Of a stretch of 64,000 bases of DNA, positions 1 through 9,006 are shown in pieces. Location: positions 61,893-125,892 of IMG/VR virus record IMGVR_UViG_3300047552_000880; one strand, given 5' to 3'. Each line of letters opens with the position of its first letter. Positions within the stretch are counted from its first letter, which is position 1. The notes beneath the pieces were generated by a model. That model saw only the letters and a program-made list of their open reading frames with translations. It did not search any database and was not told the origin of the DNA. The translations under genes were made by a program, and so were the position numbers. Origin of the DNA: a virus.

Positions 1-2751
1 TTCCATGACACAATGGCAGCAGCCGCAATGAATGTATTGCGCGAGAATCCTAATATCTCCAAGGTTGATAAAGGTCTGCTGCACGAAATCACGGTTCAAA
101 TAGCAAAGGCAACTGCAAAGGGAAACGAACCAGTTGCTGCCATGATCGATAATCTGGTCAACGAACTCAAAAAGAGCGAACAGATAAAAGATGATGCGTT
201 TGAGAGACTTCTGAAATCAGAGAGAGAAAATACCAGACGTATTATTGATGCCCTCAATAAATGGAACGCAAAACAAGGTTATGGAACCGACAAGGAATCT
301 ATCAAAGATTCTATGCGCGAAGTCATTGAGAAGATCGAGAACTCCGAAGACAAGAAAGAACTTGCTAAGGAGTTCAAGGAATTCCATCGAGAGTTTATTG
401 CAATCGTTGATACATTAGAGGCAGAGGCTCTAAAGAGTTCACATCATCTTAGTACAATAGAGCAACATACCAAAGAATTAAAATCAATTGACAAGGTTCT
501 TCATACAATTGATGAAGGCGAACATCAGCTTGTTAATCAAGAGCATTCCGATTCAACTGTCAAAGAATCCTATACTTCCGAGACAGAAAAAACTTCTGAT
601 TCTGAGACAGAAAAAATTTCTGTTGAAAGTTCGACCGATACGCAAAAAACTAATAAAGTCGAAGCAAAGCAGTCTTCTGATACCAATGTACTAAAAGAAA
701 CTGTTGATCAGAGTTCAAAGACAGACGCGAAATCTGAAAATAAAACAAATACCACTGGACAGAATACACCTGAGACAAAGAAAGCAGTAACTGCCAAAGA
801 AGCATTTGCCTCTGGTGTTAAACGTCATGCAGAAGATTATAACCCATATTATAGTCAGGGTATGACACATGACGTAAAAAGAATGGTAGGCGCGGGCGTT
901 GCTAACGTTCTTATTACCAAATTAGCGCAGACAGGTAAGTTTGATAAGAACGGAAATGAAATTAAGCCGAAGGAACCTGAAGTCGATTCCGATGGTAATC
1001 CGATTATAAAGAAACCTTCATTCAAGGAAATGTTTGTTCAACAGGCGCAGATGCATGCTGAGAACTATAATCCTTATTTTAGTCGAGGTATCGTCGGTGA
1101 TGTGATGCACATCGGTGGTATGGCTCTGCGTGGCGCTGTCATTCATAAAATATCTGAACTGTTCCATAAAAAGACTGTCGAGAAGAATACAGAACAGAAA
1201 GACTCGCCTGAATCTTCGATTGAGCCGAAACAGCAATCTGATGTATCCGAGTTAAAAACAGCAACAGAAACCGTTTCAAAGAACACGGCAAATAATGTTG
1301 TGAATTCTTCTATTGAGAAGAAAGAATCTTCTACTGATCAAATGGTCAATATTTTGACCAAAAAATCTGATGAAATAACAACTGCACCAAGTGTTGTTAT
1401 GGGCAAACCTTTAACCAAGGCAGCTATCAGAAAACAGGAAAAAGAAAAGAATCGGGTCAACTTCACTAAAGTCAAAAAGGCAAGAGAAGCCGCGATTGCT
1501 GATCCTACACCTGTTATCAATACGCCAGTTGAATCAAAGAAGATCGAACAGAAGATAACAGATTCTACAACAGAAAAGCTGTCTGATGTAGCAACTAAAT
1601 CAAATAACGTTGAATCAAAGAATACAACAAGTTTACTGGAAAAGGTAAGCGTAAAGGCATCTGAATCAAATAATGTTTCTAACGTTGAATCAAAGAATAC
1701 TAATTCATCACAAGTAAAAACATTATATGATGTAAATAAAACTTCTACTGATTCTCTGTCTGATGTAGCAACTAAATCAAATAACGTTGAATCAAAGAAT
1801 ACAAATAAAACTTCTACTGATTCTCTGTCTGATGTAGCAACTAAATCAAATAACGTTGAATCAAAGAATACAACAAGTTTACTTTCAAAACTCAGCCAAA
1901 ATACATCTAATGTAGCCAGTAATGTTTTTGGTGCGCTGAAAGAAAAATACGATCAACTAACTTCTCGTAAAGAAAATAAAACTTCTACCAACGAATCTCT
2001 AAGAGATACTGTTATCAATTTGCGCGGAAAGACTATTGTCAATTTCATGGGTAAATTGAAACAAGATCGCAAACAGTTGGAAGCAGTAGGAGAAGTAACA
2101 AAGAAAGAGTCAGATGACAAGAAATCTTCTTTGCTGGATACGGCAAAGAATTTAGTCCTAGATAAGATCGGAAGCGTAACGAATTTGGTCAAAGGCGCTG
2201 CGCCTGCTCTTGGTGGTATTGCTAGTGCTGCTGCACCGGTTCTAGGAGTCACTGCTGCCGCTGCTGGTGGCTATATGCTTGGCGACAAAATAATCAGACC
2301 TACACTGGATTCTTTATCAGAAAAAGTAACTGGTAAAAAAGGACAAACCCTTGGTGGCGCTATATATGATTTTTTCAATAAAGACGAGAACGCAAAAATA
2401 GAGGCGATGCTTAATGGTGATTCAAAAGAATTATCATCCAAGTCGTCAACCGTCACTAGCAAACAGTCCGATGCAGCTAAAGTGCTCGAATCGATGAAAA
2501 CGACAAGTGCAACGACCCTCAGAGAAGCATCCGAGTTCAGAGACACGCAAAAAGAAAAACTAGAAACCAATAAACTCAATGAAATTGCTAAAAACACTGC
2601 ACAGAGCGTAGTGATAAATAATAGAACCAATAATGTAGGTGGTGGGAATGGTGCGCCAAATCAATTAGCACCAAGACCAATTATACGCAACCCGGATAGT
2701 ACGTTCGAGAAAATGCAAATGAAGGATTATTGGGGTCGTTTTGCATTTTAA
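1..2751 (+). CDS. Large low-complexity virion-associated protein, 5' end probably off the window
   Basis: The frame is open from the window edge to a TAA at 2749. The first ATG (position 13) has no ribosome-binding site, so the gene probably starts upstream; from that ATG there are 912 residues. The first 165 or so residues look helical and charged. Long Ser/Thr/Lys/Glu-rich linkers follow, interrupted by two related blocks near residues 271 and 346 (AEDYNPYYSQG and AENYNPYFSRG). An Ala/Gly-rich hydrophobic stretch lies near 727-756 and the tail is Asn/Gly/Pro-rich. I do not recognise the family. Its length, low complexity, and position just before membrane and neck genes suggest a virion, tail or baseplate protein, but this is inference. 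Confidence 0.5.
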   Translation, partial: FHDTMAAAAMNVLRENPNISKVDKGLLHEITVQIAKATAKGNEPVAAMIDNLVNELKKSEQIKDDAFERLLKSERENTRRIIDALNKWNAKQGYGTDKESIKDSMREVIEKIENSEDKKELAKEFKEFHREFIAIVDTLEAEALKSSHHLSTIEQHTKELKSIDKVLHTIDEGEHQLVNQEHSDSTVKESYTSETEKTSDSETEKISVESSTDTQKTNKVEAKQSSDTNVLKETVDQSSKTDAKSENKTNTTGQNTPETKKAVTAKEAFASGVKRHAEDYNPYYSQGMTHDVKRMVGAGVANVLITKLAQTGKFDKNGNEIKPKEPEVDSDGNPIIKKPSFKEMFVQQAQMHAENYNPYFSRGIVGDVMHIGGMALRGAVIHKISELFHKKTVEKNTEQKDSPESSIEPKQQSDVSELKTATETVSKNTANNVVNSSIEKKESSTDQMVNILTKKSDEITTAPSVVMGKPLTKAAIRKQEKEKNRVNFTKVKKAREAAIADPTPVINTPVESKKIEQKITDSTTEKLSDVATKSNNVESKNTTSLLEKVSVKASESNNVSNVESKNTNSSQVKTLYDVNKTSTDSLSDVATKSNNVESKNTNKTSTDSLSDVATKSNNVESKNTTSLLSKLSQNTSNVASNVFGALKEKYDQLTSRKENKTSTNESLRDTVINLRGKTIVNFMGKLKQDRKQLEAVGEVTKKESDDKKSSLLDTAKNLVLDKIGSVTNLVKGAAPALGGIASAAAPVLGVTAAAAGGYMLGDKIIRPTLDSLSEKVTGKKGQTLGGAIYDFFNKDENAKIEAMLNGDSKELSSKSSTVTSKQSDAAKVLESMKTTSATTLREASEFRDTQKEKLETNKLNEIAKNTAQSVVINNRTNNVGGGNGAPNQLAPRPIIRNPDSTFEKMQMKDYWGRFAF
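1734..1871 (+). repeat. 69-bp in-frame tandem repeat, two copies
   Basis: Two adjacent copies of a 69-base unit (1734-1802 and 1803-1871) encode 23 residues each, including SLSDVATKSNNVESKNT. A third partial copy lies at about 1572-1637. The unit is a multiple of three, so copy-number change would keep the reading frame. Confidence 0.85.
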
Positions 2752-2759
2752 AGGTTTAC

Positions 2760-3053
2760 ATGGCTAAGATCGAACTATTAGAATTTGTCCCTATTATTCT
2801 TGCTGTGGTCGCAATTATTTTTTCTTCTCTTAAAATGAGGAAAGTAAGAAGACTGTCTGACATGATTTATTGTATCGTTTCAGCGGTTTCTGCTATTCTT
2901 TTGATCATAGCACAGACAAGTTGGTGGAATTCCGCTGTCATTGAAAAGAATCTAATTGGTACTTGGTTGTCAAATCAAATTTGGTTGGTGTTTAATACAC
3001 TTGCAATGATTGCAATCATATTACAAACATATCCGAGAGCAGACGGAAAATGA
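2760..3053 (+). CDS. Small membrane protein, three predicted segments
   Basis: 97 residues from the ATG at 2760, which has AAAGG about 6 bases upstream; an earlier in-frame start would overlap the preceding gene. Three hydrophobic stretches are visible, near residues 5-25, 38-58 and 72-90, with a basic loop (KMRKVRR) after the first. No enzyme motif is visible. It overlaps the next gene by ATGA, so the two are probably translationally coupled. A role in lysis or envelope modification is possible because holin-like genes follow, but it is unproven. Confidence 0.7.
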   Translation: MAKIELLEFVPIILAVVAIIFSSLKMRKVRRLSDMIYCIVSAVSAILLIIAQTSWWNSAVIEKNLIGTWLSNQIWLVFNTLAMIAIILQTYPRADGK

Positions 3054-3424
3054 AATGCTTTTTGATGCGGGAAAGGTTTCTGATCGTAGAAATGATCAGT
3101 GCCATTTCTTTTTTTGTCATGTCTATTGCTCTGACAGGAATAAAGTATTCTTCTCCTGACGGGCAAGGCTCTTTATTTTGGGTAGTGTTGTTTACGGTGT
3201 TTGCTCTTTTGCAGGGTGCCGGAATTGCATTTCTTCGTGATATGATTTTGCTCAGAATTATTATGACATGGGTAGCAGGAAGTGTCTGGACATGGATTAG
3301 CTACGCAAATATGAATAGTGTATTGGTTGTCCCTATGTTTCTCGTTGGGATTGCTAATTTTGTTTCTTTCGTTGACCTTTCCAATCGTGCAACAATCGAT
3401 TGGAGAGAATTTTTCCAAGAGTAA
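3050..3424 (+). CDS. Small multi-pass membrane protein
   Basis: 124 residues with four hydrophobic segments, near residues 8-30, 42-64, 66-88 and 94-112. The start overlaps the previous stop (ATGA), and gene 13 begins 6 bases after its stop. I recognise no family. Two consecutive small membrane proteins upstream of a neck gene is not the T4 arrangement. Confidence 0.7.
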   Translation: MKCFLMRERFLIVEMISAISFFVMSIALTGIKYSSPDGQGSLFWVVLFTVFALLQGAGIAFLRDMILLRIIMTWVAGSVWTWISYANMNSVLVVPMFLVGIANFVSFVDLSNRATIDWREFFQE

Positions 3425-3430
3425 GCCAAC

Positions 3431-4387
3431 ATGATTACCTCAAGACAAGGCTTGATAGATTATGCGCTCCGTAAATTGGGTGCACCAGTGATTGAAATCA
3501 ATATCGATGTTTCTCAGGTAGAGGATAGAGTCGATGAAGCATTACAATTTTTTCAGGACTTCCATTATGATGCTACAGAGAGATTGTACCTCAAGCACCA
3601 GATAACAGGAACAATAATTACGGTTTCGGATGCAACGAACTTTACTGTCGGCGAGAATGTTGTGTGTAGTAACGGAACTACGTTTGCGATTGATAGCAAA
3701 ACACCAACAACCCTCATCACAAAAAATTGTTATAACGCACAGGGTATTGATAAGCAGCCTGTGCCAGCATTATCAACAATTATCGGACAGACTTCTGGCG
3801 CAACCGCGACTGTCGTATCAAAAGTTGCTGGTGACACAGAAAACGGATTTGTTACTGTCGGTGAAATGGTCACTGGTGTGACTCGGGTTCTTCCTTGGAG
3901 TGGTGCAACCAGCAAGACTAATTATTATTTCGATCCAAAGTATCAGACAATTATTAGTTCATTTGCTAATATCAGTTCCACTTCAATGATCTATTTTGAG
4001 CAATTGCAGAGTCACATTGCTTTATTGGATCAATTACTAAAACCAATTGAGTCTATTTCTTTTAATCAGAAAATGAATAGCGTTCGCATTGACATGGATT
4101 GGAGCGAAGCGACTATTGGTGCTTTCCTGATTTTTGACTGTTTCAGAATTCTTGATCCAGAAGTATTCACGAAAATATACAATGATCGTATGCTGAAAAA
4201 GTTGGTCACAGCAAAGATCAAATATCAGTGGGCAAGTAACACACAGAAATATCAAGGAATTCAGCTTCTTGGTGGGGTTACTATTGATGCATCAACTTTA
4301 ATGGCACAGGCAGTCGCTGAAATCGAAGCCGCTGAAGCTGAGATTAGGGATTCTTATGAAATTCCTCCTATCGGGTTTATAGCATGA
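3431..4387 (+). CDS. 13: Neck protein gp13 homologue
   Basis: 318 residues; T4 gp13 has 309. Gp13 with gp14 forms the neck that closes the DNA-filled head and accepts the tail. The N-terminus carries the family pattern of a helical segment with LGAPVIEI followed by an acidic helix ending FFQDFHYD. The C-terminus has LLGGVTID followed by an Ala/Glu helix and the ending PPIGFIA, close to the T4 ending PPFGIMVG. A beta-rich, Thr-rich stretch occupies roughly residues 55-165. It overlaps the next gene by ATGA. Assignment is by recalled similarity to gp13, supported by genes 14, 15 and 16 downstream. Confidence 0.8.
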   Translation: MITSRQGLIDYALRKLGAPVIEINIDVSQVEDRVDEALQFFQDFHYDATERLYLKHQITGTIITVSDATNFTVGENVVCSNGTTFAIDSKTPTTLITKNCYNAQGIDKQPVPALSTIIGQTSGATATVVSKVAGDTENGFVTVGEMVTGVTRVLPWSGATSKTNYYFDPKYQTIISSFANISSTSMIYFEQLQSHIALLDQLLKPIESISFNQKMNSVRIDMDWSEATIGAFLIFDCFRILDPEVFTKIYNDRMLKKLVTAKIKYQWASNTQKYQGIQLLGGVTIDASTLMAQAVAEIEAAEAEIRDSYEIPPIGFIA

Positions 4388-4905
4388 GTTCTATGTTCGC
4401 TGATTCAAATTATCCTGAAAGACGAAAAAGAAAAAGTCGTCGCGGAGAAGACACAAAGCCAGTTGTTAAGGAACCGGCTAACATACTATATCGTAGATAC
4501 GTTGTTGCTAGATTATACGTCGTTCTCTCGGTATTCACTTCAGTAGTAATGTCTATATTTGAGCCAGCAAGTATTCATCACCAAATATTTGATGCAACAG
4601 GAACAGGTTCTTTGTTGGTTCTTACTGCAATTGGTGCTATTGCAGGTATTGCATTTATGGACATTATTGTAAACGATCTTGCTCCGAATAAATATCAATT
4701 AAAGATTTTTTATGATAATAGACATATATTGTATATGGCGTTATCTCTTGGAATGTATGGCATCAGTGCGGCAATGATTTTTACATATGGGGCAAGTGCT
4801 GTTCTCATTAGACTTTGGTTGGACGGTGGCGTTGCGGCAGCGGTAGCTGTACTTGATATATTTGCTAGACATAGGGGTGTCTCGTGGCAATCTGGTACGC
4901 CGTAA
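4384..4905 (+). CDS. Membrane protein in the lysis-type cassette
   Basis: 173 residues. The N-terminal 35 residues are very basic (RRKRKSRRG), followed by about four hydrophobic segments near residues 43-62, 77-98, 117-138 and 139-160. The basic cytoplasmic tail followed by membrane helices would suit a regulatory or holin-like protein, but I do not recognise the family. It begins inside the stop of gene 13 (ATGA) and ends 22 bases into the next membrane gene, indicating tight coupling. Confidence 0.65.
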   Translation: MSSMFADSNYPERRKRKSRRGEDTKPVVKEPANILYRRYVVARLYVVLSVFTSVVMSIFEPASIHHQIFDATGTGSLLVLTAIGAIAGIAFMDIIVNDLAPNKYQLKIFYDNRHILYMALSLGMYGISAAMIFTYGASAVLIRLWLDGGVAAAVAVLDIFARHRGVSWQSGTP

Positions 4906-5312
4906 AAGTAATTAAATTTCTTCTTCTGCTCCTATGGAGTGTGACTGTTTCTGCTGCTGTTGCGGTTGCTGATCCTACAACGAATCCGTTCGGTGAAATT
5001 AGCGGCTTGCAAATACTTGTCATGGGTGCAATAAGCACCCTTAGTGGCGTTACGGCATTGACTTTGAGGATAGATGCTGAATTGGGTAGACACAAGTCAA
5101 AATCGCTTCCTAGACCCATTCTATTCGCTTCTAGCCATATGCTCGGAAGTTGGTTAGCAGGAGTTTTGTCGTTCGCCATTTCACAGCATCTGATACTCGG
5201 TATCTGGTGGCAGATAGGTTTCATCATTGTTGCTAGTTTTACTGGAGCAAAGTTTGTTGAGCGCATGAGTGAACTCTATTCAGTGAAAATTATCAAGAGG
5301 GAGCTTCAATGA
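4884..5312 (+). CDS. Holin-like membrane protein
   Basis: 142 residues. A hydrophobic N-terminal segment (about 8-30) is followed by two or three more, near 45-60, 80-105 and 109-128, and a charged C-terminus ending KIIKRELQ. Size and topology fit a phage holin, which would open the inner membrane for the lysozyme encoded at 6448. The first 22 bases overlap the previous gene. Holin function rests on topology and the nearby lysozyme gene. Confidence 0.6.
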   Translation: MAIWYAVKVIKFLLLLLWSVTVSAAVAVADPTTNPFGEISGLQILVMGAISTLSGVTALTLRIDAELGRHKSKSLPRPILFASSHMLGSWLAGVLSFAISQHLILGIWWQIGFIIVASFTGAKFVERMSELYSVKIIKRELQ

Positions 5313-5419
5313 TCGAAAACATCTTTATTCTTGGTGGGTTGATCCTCATAGGTTCTGTGTTTGGGGCTTACCTATTTGAATTGATCGAGGAAATGATTAA
5401 AGGGGAAGATGAATGTTAA
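5309..5419 (+). CDS. 36-residue single-pass membrane peptide
   Basis: A very short gene: the ATG overlaps the previous stop (ATGA) and its TAA overlaps the start of the next gene at 5413. The product has one hydrophobic segment (about residues 5-23) and an acidic tail ending KGEDEC. The overlaps on both sides are the main evidence that it is translated. A small lysis regulator or spanin-like role is possible but not shown; there is no lipobox. Confidence 0.55.
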   Translation: MIENIFILGGLILIGSVFGAYLFELIEEMIKGEDEC

Positions 5420-5955
5420 GTATACTTTCTGCTATATTGGGATTCGCGGGACCGTTTGTTCCTGAACTGATTAAATTCTTTCGCCAGAAACAAGACAACG
5501 CTCATGAATTAGCGGTTCTACAGTTTCAGGCACAGATTGCGGCACAAGAACATGCTTATCGAATGGAAGCAATCAATATCTCGGCAGATATTCAAGAAAG
5601 TGCAATCATTCATCAGCCGCAAATCAGCTTTGGTGTTCAGATATTAGACGCCGCAAAAGACTGGAGCAAAGTTTTTGTTCTACCAGTTTTCTATCTATTT
5701 GCATTCCTAGATTTTATCTCGGGGTTGGTTCGACCAGCGGTTACTTATGCAATTGTTGCATTTTATCTGATGTACAAATATGCGTTATTCGAAATGGCTC
5801 GTATTCAATCGGCTGATTGGAAGAATGCAGCAACAATGGTTTGGAATGCAGACGATCTTTCGCTGTTGCTACTGACTCTTGGCTGGTACTTTGGCAACCG
5901 TGCAGTGAAGGCAACATTCGGTGGTAGCGCAAATACGGGAAGACCCGGAGCGTAA
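5413..5955 (+). CDS. Putative three-TM holin (gene-transfer-agent holin-like)
   Basis: 180 residues. The protein has a short hydrophobic N-terminus, a cytoplasmic helical region (about 24-75), then two strong membrane segments around VFVLPVFYLFAFLDFISG and AVTYAIVAFYLMYKY, with VRPAVTY between them, and a last hydrophobic patch near 150-163. The membrane pair joined by a VRP(A/V)xTY motif resembles the three-TM holin family known from gene-transfer agents and phages. It lies two genes before the lysozyme. Family assignment is tentative. Confidence 0.55.
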   Translation: MLSILSAILGFAGPFVPELIKFFRQKQDNAHELAVLQFQAQIAAQEHAYRMEAINISADIQESAIIHQPQISFGVQILDAAKDWSKVFVLPVFYLFAFLDFISGLVRPAVTYAIVAFYLMYKYALFEMARIQSADWKNAATMVWNADDLSLLLLTLGWYFGNRAVKATFGGSANTGRPGA

Positions 5956-5957
5956 TA

Positions 5958-6461
5958 ATGAACATAGAAGATGGAAGATTGACTGTCTGGAAACGCGATG
6001 GTGCATTTGAAATACATCATGTCCAGAAAGACAAGAACGATCCCAATAAAAGTGTTTCAGGTGAATGGCAACACACCAATGATTACAACCACAAATTCGT
6101 TTCAACTATGTTCAATATGGCAAAACGAATAATTGATAGCGGGAATTCCGTTCGTATTATTGGCAATCACGAAAATAAAATGTTCGATAGATATCATCGA
6201 ATCGCAAGTGTATTGGCAAAAAGACACGGATATACGGTTGGTAAACCGAAATTACATCATGCGGGCGATGGCAAATATTCAGAATTCATTGTAGGCAAAA
6301 ATCTTTCTGAGCACTATTTGATCAAAATGGTTCAAGAAGCCGATATGAAAAATAGGAATAAGAAGAACAATTATGGACTCACCAATTATCGTTTTTGGTT
6401 AGGAGAAATGAGTCCTGATTATGTTTCTTTAGAAGAAATTTTGGCTAATGGAAATGCTTAA
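5958..6461 (+). CDS. Hypothetical protein between holin and lysozyme genes
   Basis: 167 residues, soluble, His-, Lys- and Asn-rich, with no membrane segment or signal peptide. The start at 5958 follows the preceding stop by two bases; the end overlaps the lysozyme start by 14 bases. I see no catalytic motif I can name. Its position within the lysis cassette is the only functional hint. Confidence 0.65.
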   Translation: MNIEDGRLTVWKRDGAFEIHHVQKDKNDPNKSVSGEWQHTNDYNHKFVSTMFNMAKRIIDSGNSVRIIGNHENKMFDRYHRIASVLAKRHGYTVGKPKLHHAGDGKYSEFIVGKNLSEHYLIKMVQEADMKNRNKKNNYGLTNYRFWLGEMSPDYVSLEEILANGNA

Positions 6462-7005
6462 ACGGATATTCGATTCTATTACGGCTCCGATGCCAAGTGT
6501 AGCGCAGCCTGAAATCCAGATAACCTCAACTGGATGTAGGCGAGTATGTGATGCCGCAATCACAATGATTAGATCATTTGAGGGCATGGCTAATGTAAAG
6601 TCTGATGGTCTGGTATATCCTTATCACGATGCGATTGGATTACCAACCATTGGTATTGGTCATCTTCTGAGTCGAAAGCCTTGGGACGATCTATCACAGT
6701 GGCAACCTATCACGCAACAAGACGCAATTGAATTGAAATATCGTGACCTCGATAAATTCTCGAATGGCGTTTCTTTGCTGTTAAAAGTTCCTGTCACGGA
6801 TAATCAATTTGGTGCATTAGTTTCTCTTGCATTCAATATAGGTCTTGGTAATCTTCAGGGAAGCACCCTACTGAGGAAATTAAATAGAGGCGATTCGGTC
6901 AATGAAATTGCCGAAGAATTCATCAAGTGGAACAAAGCAGGCGGTAAAATTCTCAATGGTCTGACGAGAAGAAGAAAAGCCGAAGCGAAACTATTTTTAA
7001 GCTAA
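6448..7005 (+). CDS. Endolysin, T4-lysozyme-like (GH24) muramidase
   Basis: 185 residues. This family hydrolyses the MurNAc-GlcNAc bond of peptidoglycan to release virions. The catalytic triad typical of GH24 is visible as E45 (SFEG), D61 (YHDAIG) and T67 (PTIGIGH); the D-to-T spacing of six matches T4 lysozyme. The C-terminus has the family pattern FNIGLGN, STLLRKLN and GLTRRRKAEA. About 30 extra N-terminal residues precede the domain; they are not a clear signal peptide, so export probably needs one of the upstream holin candidates. The gene sits between neck genes 13 and 14, which is not the T4 position. Confidence 0.9.
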   Translation: MEMLKRIFDSITAPMPSVAQPEIQITSTGCRRVCDAAITMIRSFEGMANVKSDGLVYPYHDAIGLPTIGIGHLLSRKPWDDLSQWQPITQQDAIELKYRDLDKFSNGVSLLLKVPVTDNQFGALVSLAFNIGLGNLQGSTLLRKLNRGDSVNEIAEEFIKWNKAGGKILNGLTRRRKAEAKLFLS

Positions 7006-7760
7006 TGGCAACCAATTCATATTTCCGCAGCACAATAGGTGTTCCAAGTGAACAGAACATCTATGAAAACATGATCATCGAATCTATTAAGATCGCTGGC
7101 TATGATTTTATCTATATCCCAAGAACCCTTAACAAGTTTGATCAGTTGTTCGGAGAGGATGTTCTTAGTAGCTTCGAGTCTTATGTTCCAATTGAAATGT
7201 GGATAGAAGATTTTTCTGGTTATGGTGGTGAATCAGAAATGTTGGCTAAATTCGGTATGGAAATACGAGATACAGCTACTTTCATGATATCAAGAAAGAG
7301 ATTCAAAGAAACGGTTTCTCCTATATTTCCTGCATCAAGAAATGCTGCTGTCATGGATAGACCGAATGAAGGAGATTTGATATTTGCTCCTTTCTCTAAG
7401 TCTCTGTTCGAGATTAAATTCGTTGAAGACGAGTACCCCGGATTTTACCAGCTTGGTAAGAAATATATATGGGCGCTTCGTTGTGAATTGGTTCAATTGA
7501 ACAACGAAAAATTCAAAACCGGTAATGCTGACATAGACGAATATTTTGGAACAAATATCAATAGATTAGATCACCGTATTCTAAACGAGAACGGTGATGT
7601 TTGGACTCTTGAGGCTGGCGGGACAATCCTGAGCGAAGACTACCTTGAATCCAAACCATTTGATGAAATGATTGGGTACGGTGATATGGATATTATTAAG
7701 AAAGAATTCTCGGAAATCATGGACTTCACTGAAGATTCGCCATTTGGGGAGAATTTCTGA
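7005..7760 (+). CDS. 14: Neck protein gp14 homologue
   Basis: 251 residues; T4 gp14 has 256. With gp13 it forms the head-tail connector collar. Family features are the N-terminal pattern with YIPR and LFGED, then KFGMEIRD, then EGDLIFAPFSKSLFEI followed by YPGFYQLGKK, and an ending rich in SPF (EDSPFGENF; T4 ends ESSPFDNDF). It overlaps the lysozyme stop by one base and abuts gene 15. Confidence 0.88.
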   Translation: MATNSYFRSTIGVPSEQNIYENMIIESIKIAGYDFIYIPRTLNKFDQLFGEDVLSSFESYVPIEMWIEDFSGYGGESEMLAKFGMEIRDTATFMISRKRFKETVSPIFPASRNAAVMDRPNEGDLIFAPFSKSLFEIKFVEDEYPGFYQLGKKYIWALRCELVQLNNEKFKTGNADIDEYFGTNINRLDHRILNENGDVWTLEAGGTILSEDYLESKPFDEMIGYGDMDIIKKEFSEIMDFTEDSPFGENF

Positions 7761-8551
7761 TGCTAACAAAAGTTCCTTTCTATCATGCAGTAACAAGAAA
7801 ACTTGTTGTGAGTTTTGGTGGTCTGTTTGGTAATATTTTTATTCAAACAAAGAACAAAGACAACAAGACAGAAAAAATTGTCAAGGTTCCTCTGGCTTAT
7901 GCCAATAAGGACAAAGTTATTGTTCGCCTGCAACAAGACCCCGGATTGCAAGAAGATGTTCAGATTCTTTTACCAAGAATGTCTTTTGAGATTGTTGGTA
8001 TGTCTTATGATGCGTCAAGACAGTTGAATAAAATTCATCGAACAACTGCTATTACAAATACACGCAATGTTTTCATGTATGCACCAGTTCCATATAACGT
8101 CGAATTTAACCTCTATACATATACAAAGACAACAGAAGATAATTTGCAGATCATGGAGCAAATTATACCATACTTCACCCCTGACATGAATCTGACTATC
8201 AAGATGATGGCTGACCCACCTTTGTCTCAAGATATTCCGTTGATTCTTAATTCAGTGAATACGGATGATGAATATGACGGTAGTTTTGAAGATAGGCGCT
8301 ATATCATCACTACATACTCTTTTACTATGAAGGCGTACTATTACGGTCCTCTGTTGGGTTCACTTGATCCAGAGAAACATTTTGAAGATGGTAAGCAAGT
8401 CAATGTTATTAAGACAGTTCAGGCAACTGTTAATAACAACTTTAAATATTCTGCTGTAATCGATCCTATTTCTGCTAATGTCACTGACCCATATAACATC
8501 ACCGAGTCATGGACAAGCACACCACCAACCGTTGGAGGACAGACACTATGA
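7760..8551 (+). CDS. 15: Tail terminator / sheath stabiliser gp15
   Basis: 263 residues; T4 gp15 has 272. Gp15 caps the finished tail and binds the neck. The family pattern is visible: an N-terminal FYHAVTRKLVVSFGGLFGNI, KVPLAYANKDK, LPRMSFEIVGMSYDASRQ, then MEQIIPYFTPDMNLTI, and a Pro-rich C-terminus. It follows gene 14 directly and overlaps gene 16 by ATGA. Confidence 0.9.
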   Translation: MLTKVPFYHAVTRKLVVSFGGLFGNIFIQTKNKDNKTEKIVKVPLAYANKDKVIVRLQQDPGLQEDVQILLPRMSFEIVGMSYDASRQLNKIHRTTAITNTRNVFMYAPVPYNVEFNLYTYTKTTEDNLQIMEQIIPYFTPDMNLTIKMMADPPLSQDIPLILNSVNTDDEYDGSFEDRRYIITTYSFTMKAYYYGPLLGSLDPEKHFEDGKQVNVIKTVQATVNNNFKYSAVIDPISANVTDPYNITESWTSTPPTVGGQTL

Positions 8552-8979
8552 CCCCAAAATTAGATTCTGCTCTTGCATCGATATTTGATACAACTCTACA
8601 GGACACAGATAAATCTATTGCTGAGATTAAGGCAGATGCTCAGGTAAGTGAAATTGACTCTCTTGAAAAACAAAGAGAATACGTCAAAGCAAACCTCGTG
8701 AAATTGATTGAGCGCGGAATGCATGCTGTCAGTGACATGAACACGATTGCTAATAGCACAGAAAAGGCAAGAGACTTTGAAGTTCTGTCAGGAATGATCA
8801 AGACTCTTGTTGACACAAATATTCAATTACTTGATGTTGAGGTTGCTCATAAACCGAAGCTAGATGTTAAGGCTGGTGGGCAGGAAGCAAACACAATTAA
8901 CAATAATACTGTTTTTGTTGGCTCAACCAAGGATTTACAATCTTACTTAAAATCGCAAACTATTGATGAAATTAAATAG
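8548..8979 (+). CDS. 16: Small terminase subunit gp16
   Basis: 143 residues; T4 gp16 has 164. The small terminase recognises concatemeric DNA and stimulates the packaging ATPase gp17. The central helical region (about 30-105) and the C-terminal pattern NNNTVFVGSTKDLQSYL match the T4 family (T4 has NATVFMGSPTELMDEI). The ATG at 8548 overlaps the gene 15 stop (ATGA); an earlier in-frame start at 8509 is less likely. Unlike in T4, the large terminase gene does not follow. Confidence 0.85.
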   Translation: MTPKLDSALASIFDTTLQDTDKSIAEIKADAQVSEIDSLEKQREYVKANLVKLIERGMHAVSDMNTIANSTEKARDFEVLSGMIKTLVDTNIQLLDVEVAHKPKLDVKAGGQEANTINNNTVFVGSTKDLQSYLKSQTIDEIK

Positions 8980-9006
8980 TCTAGTTCACAAATAAACGAT
9001 TGAGTC

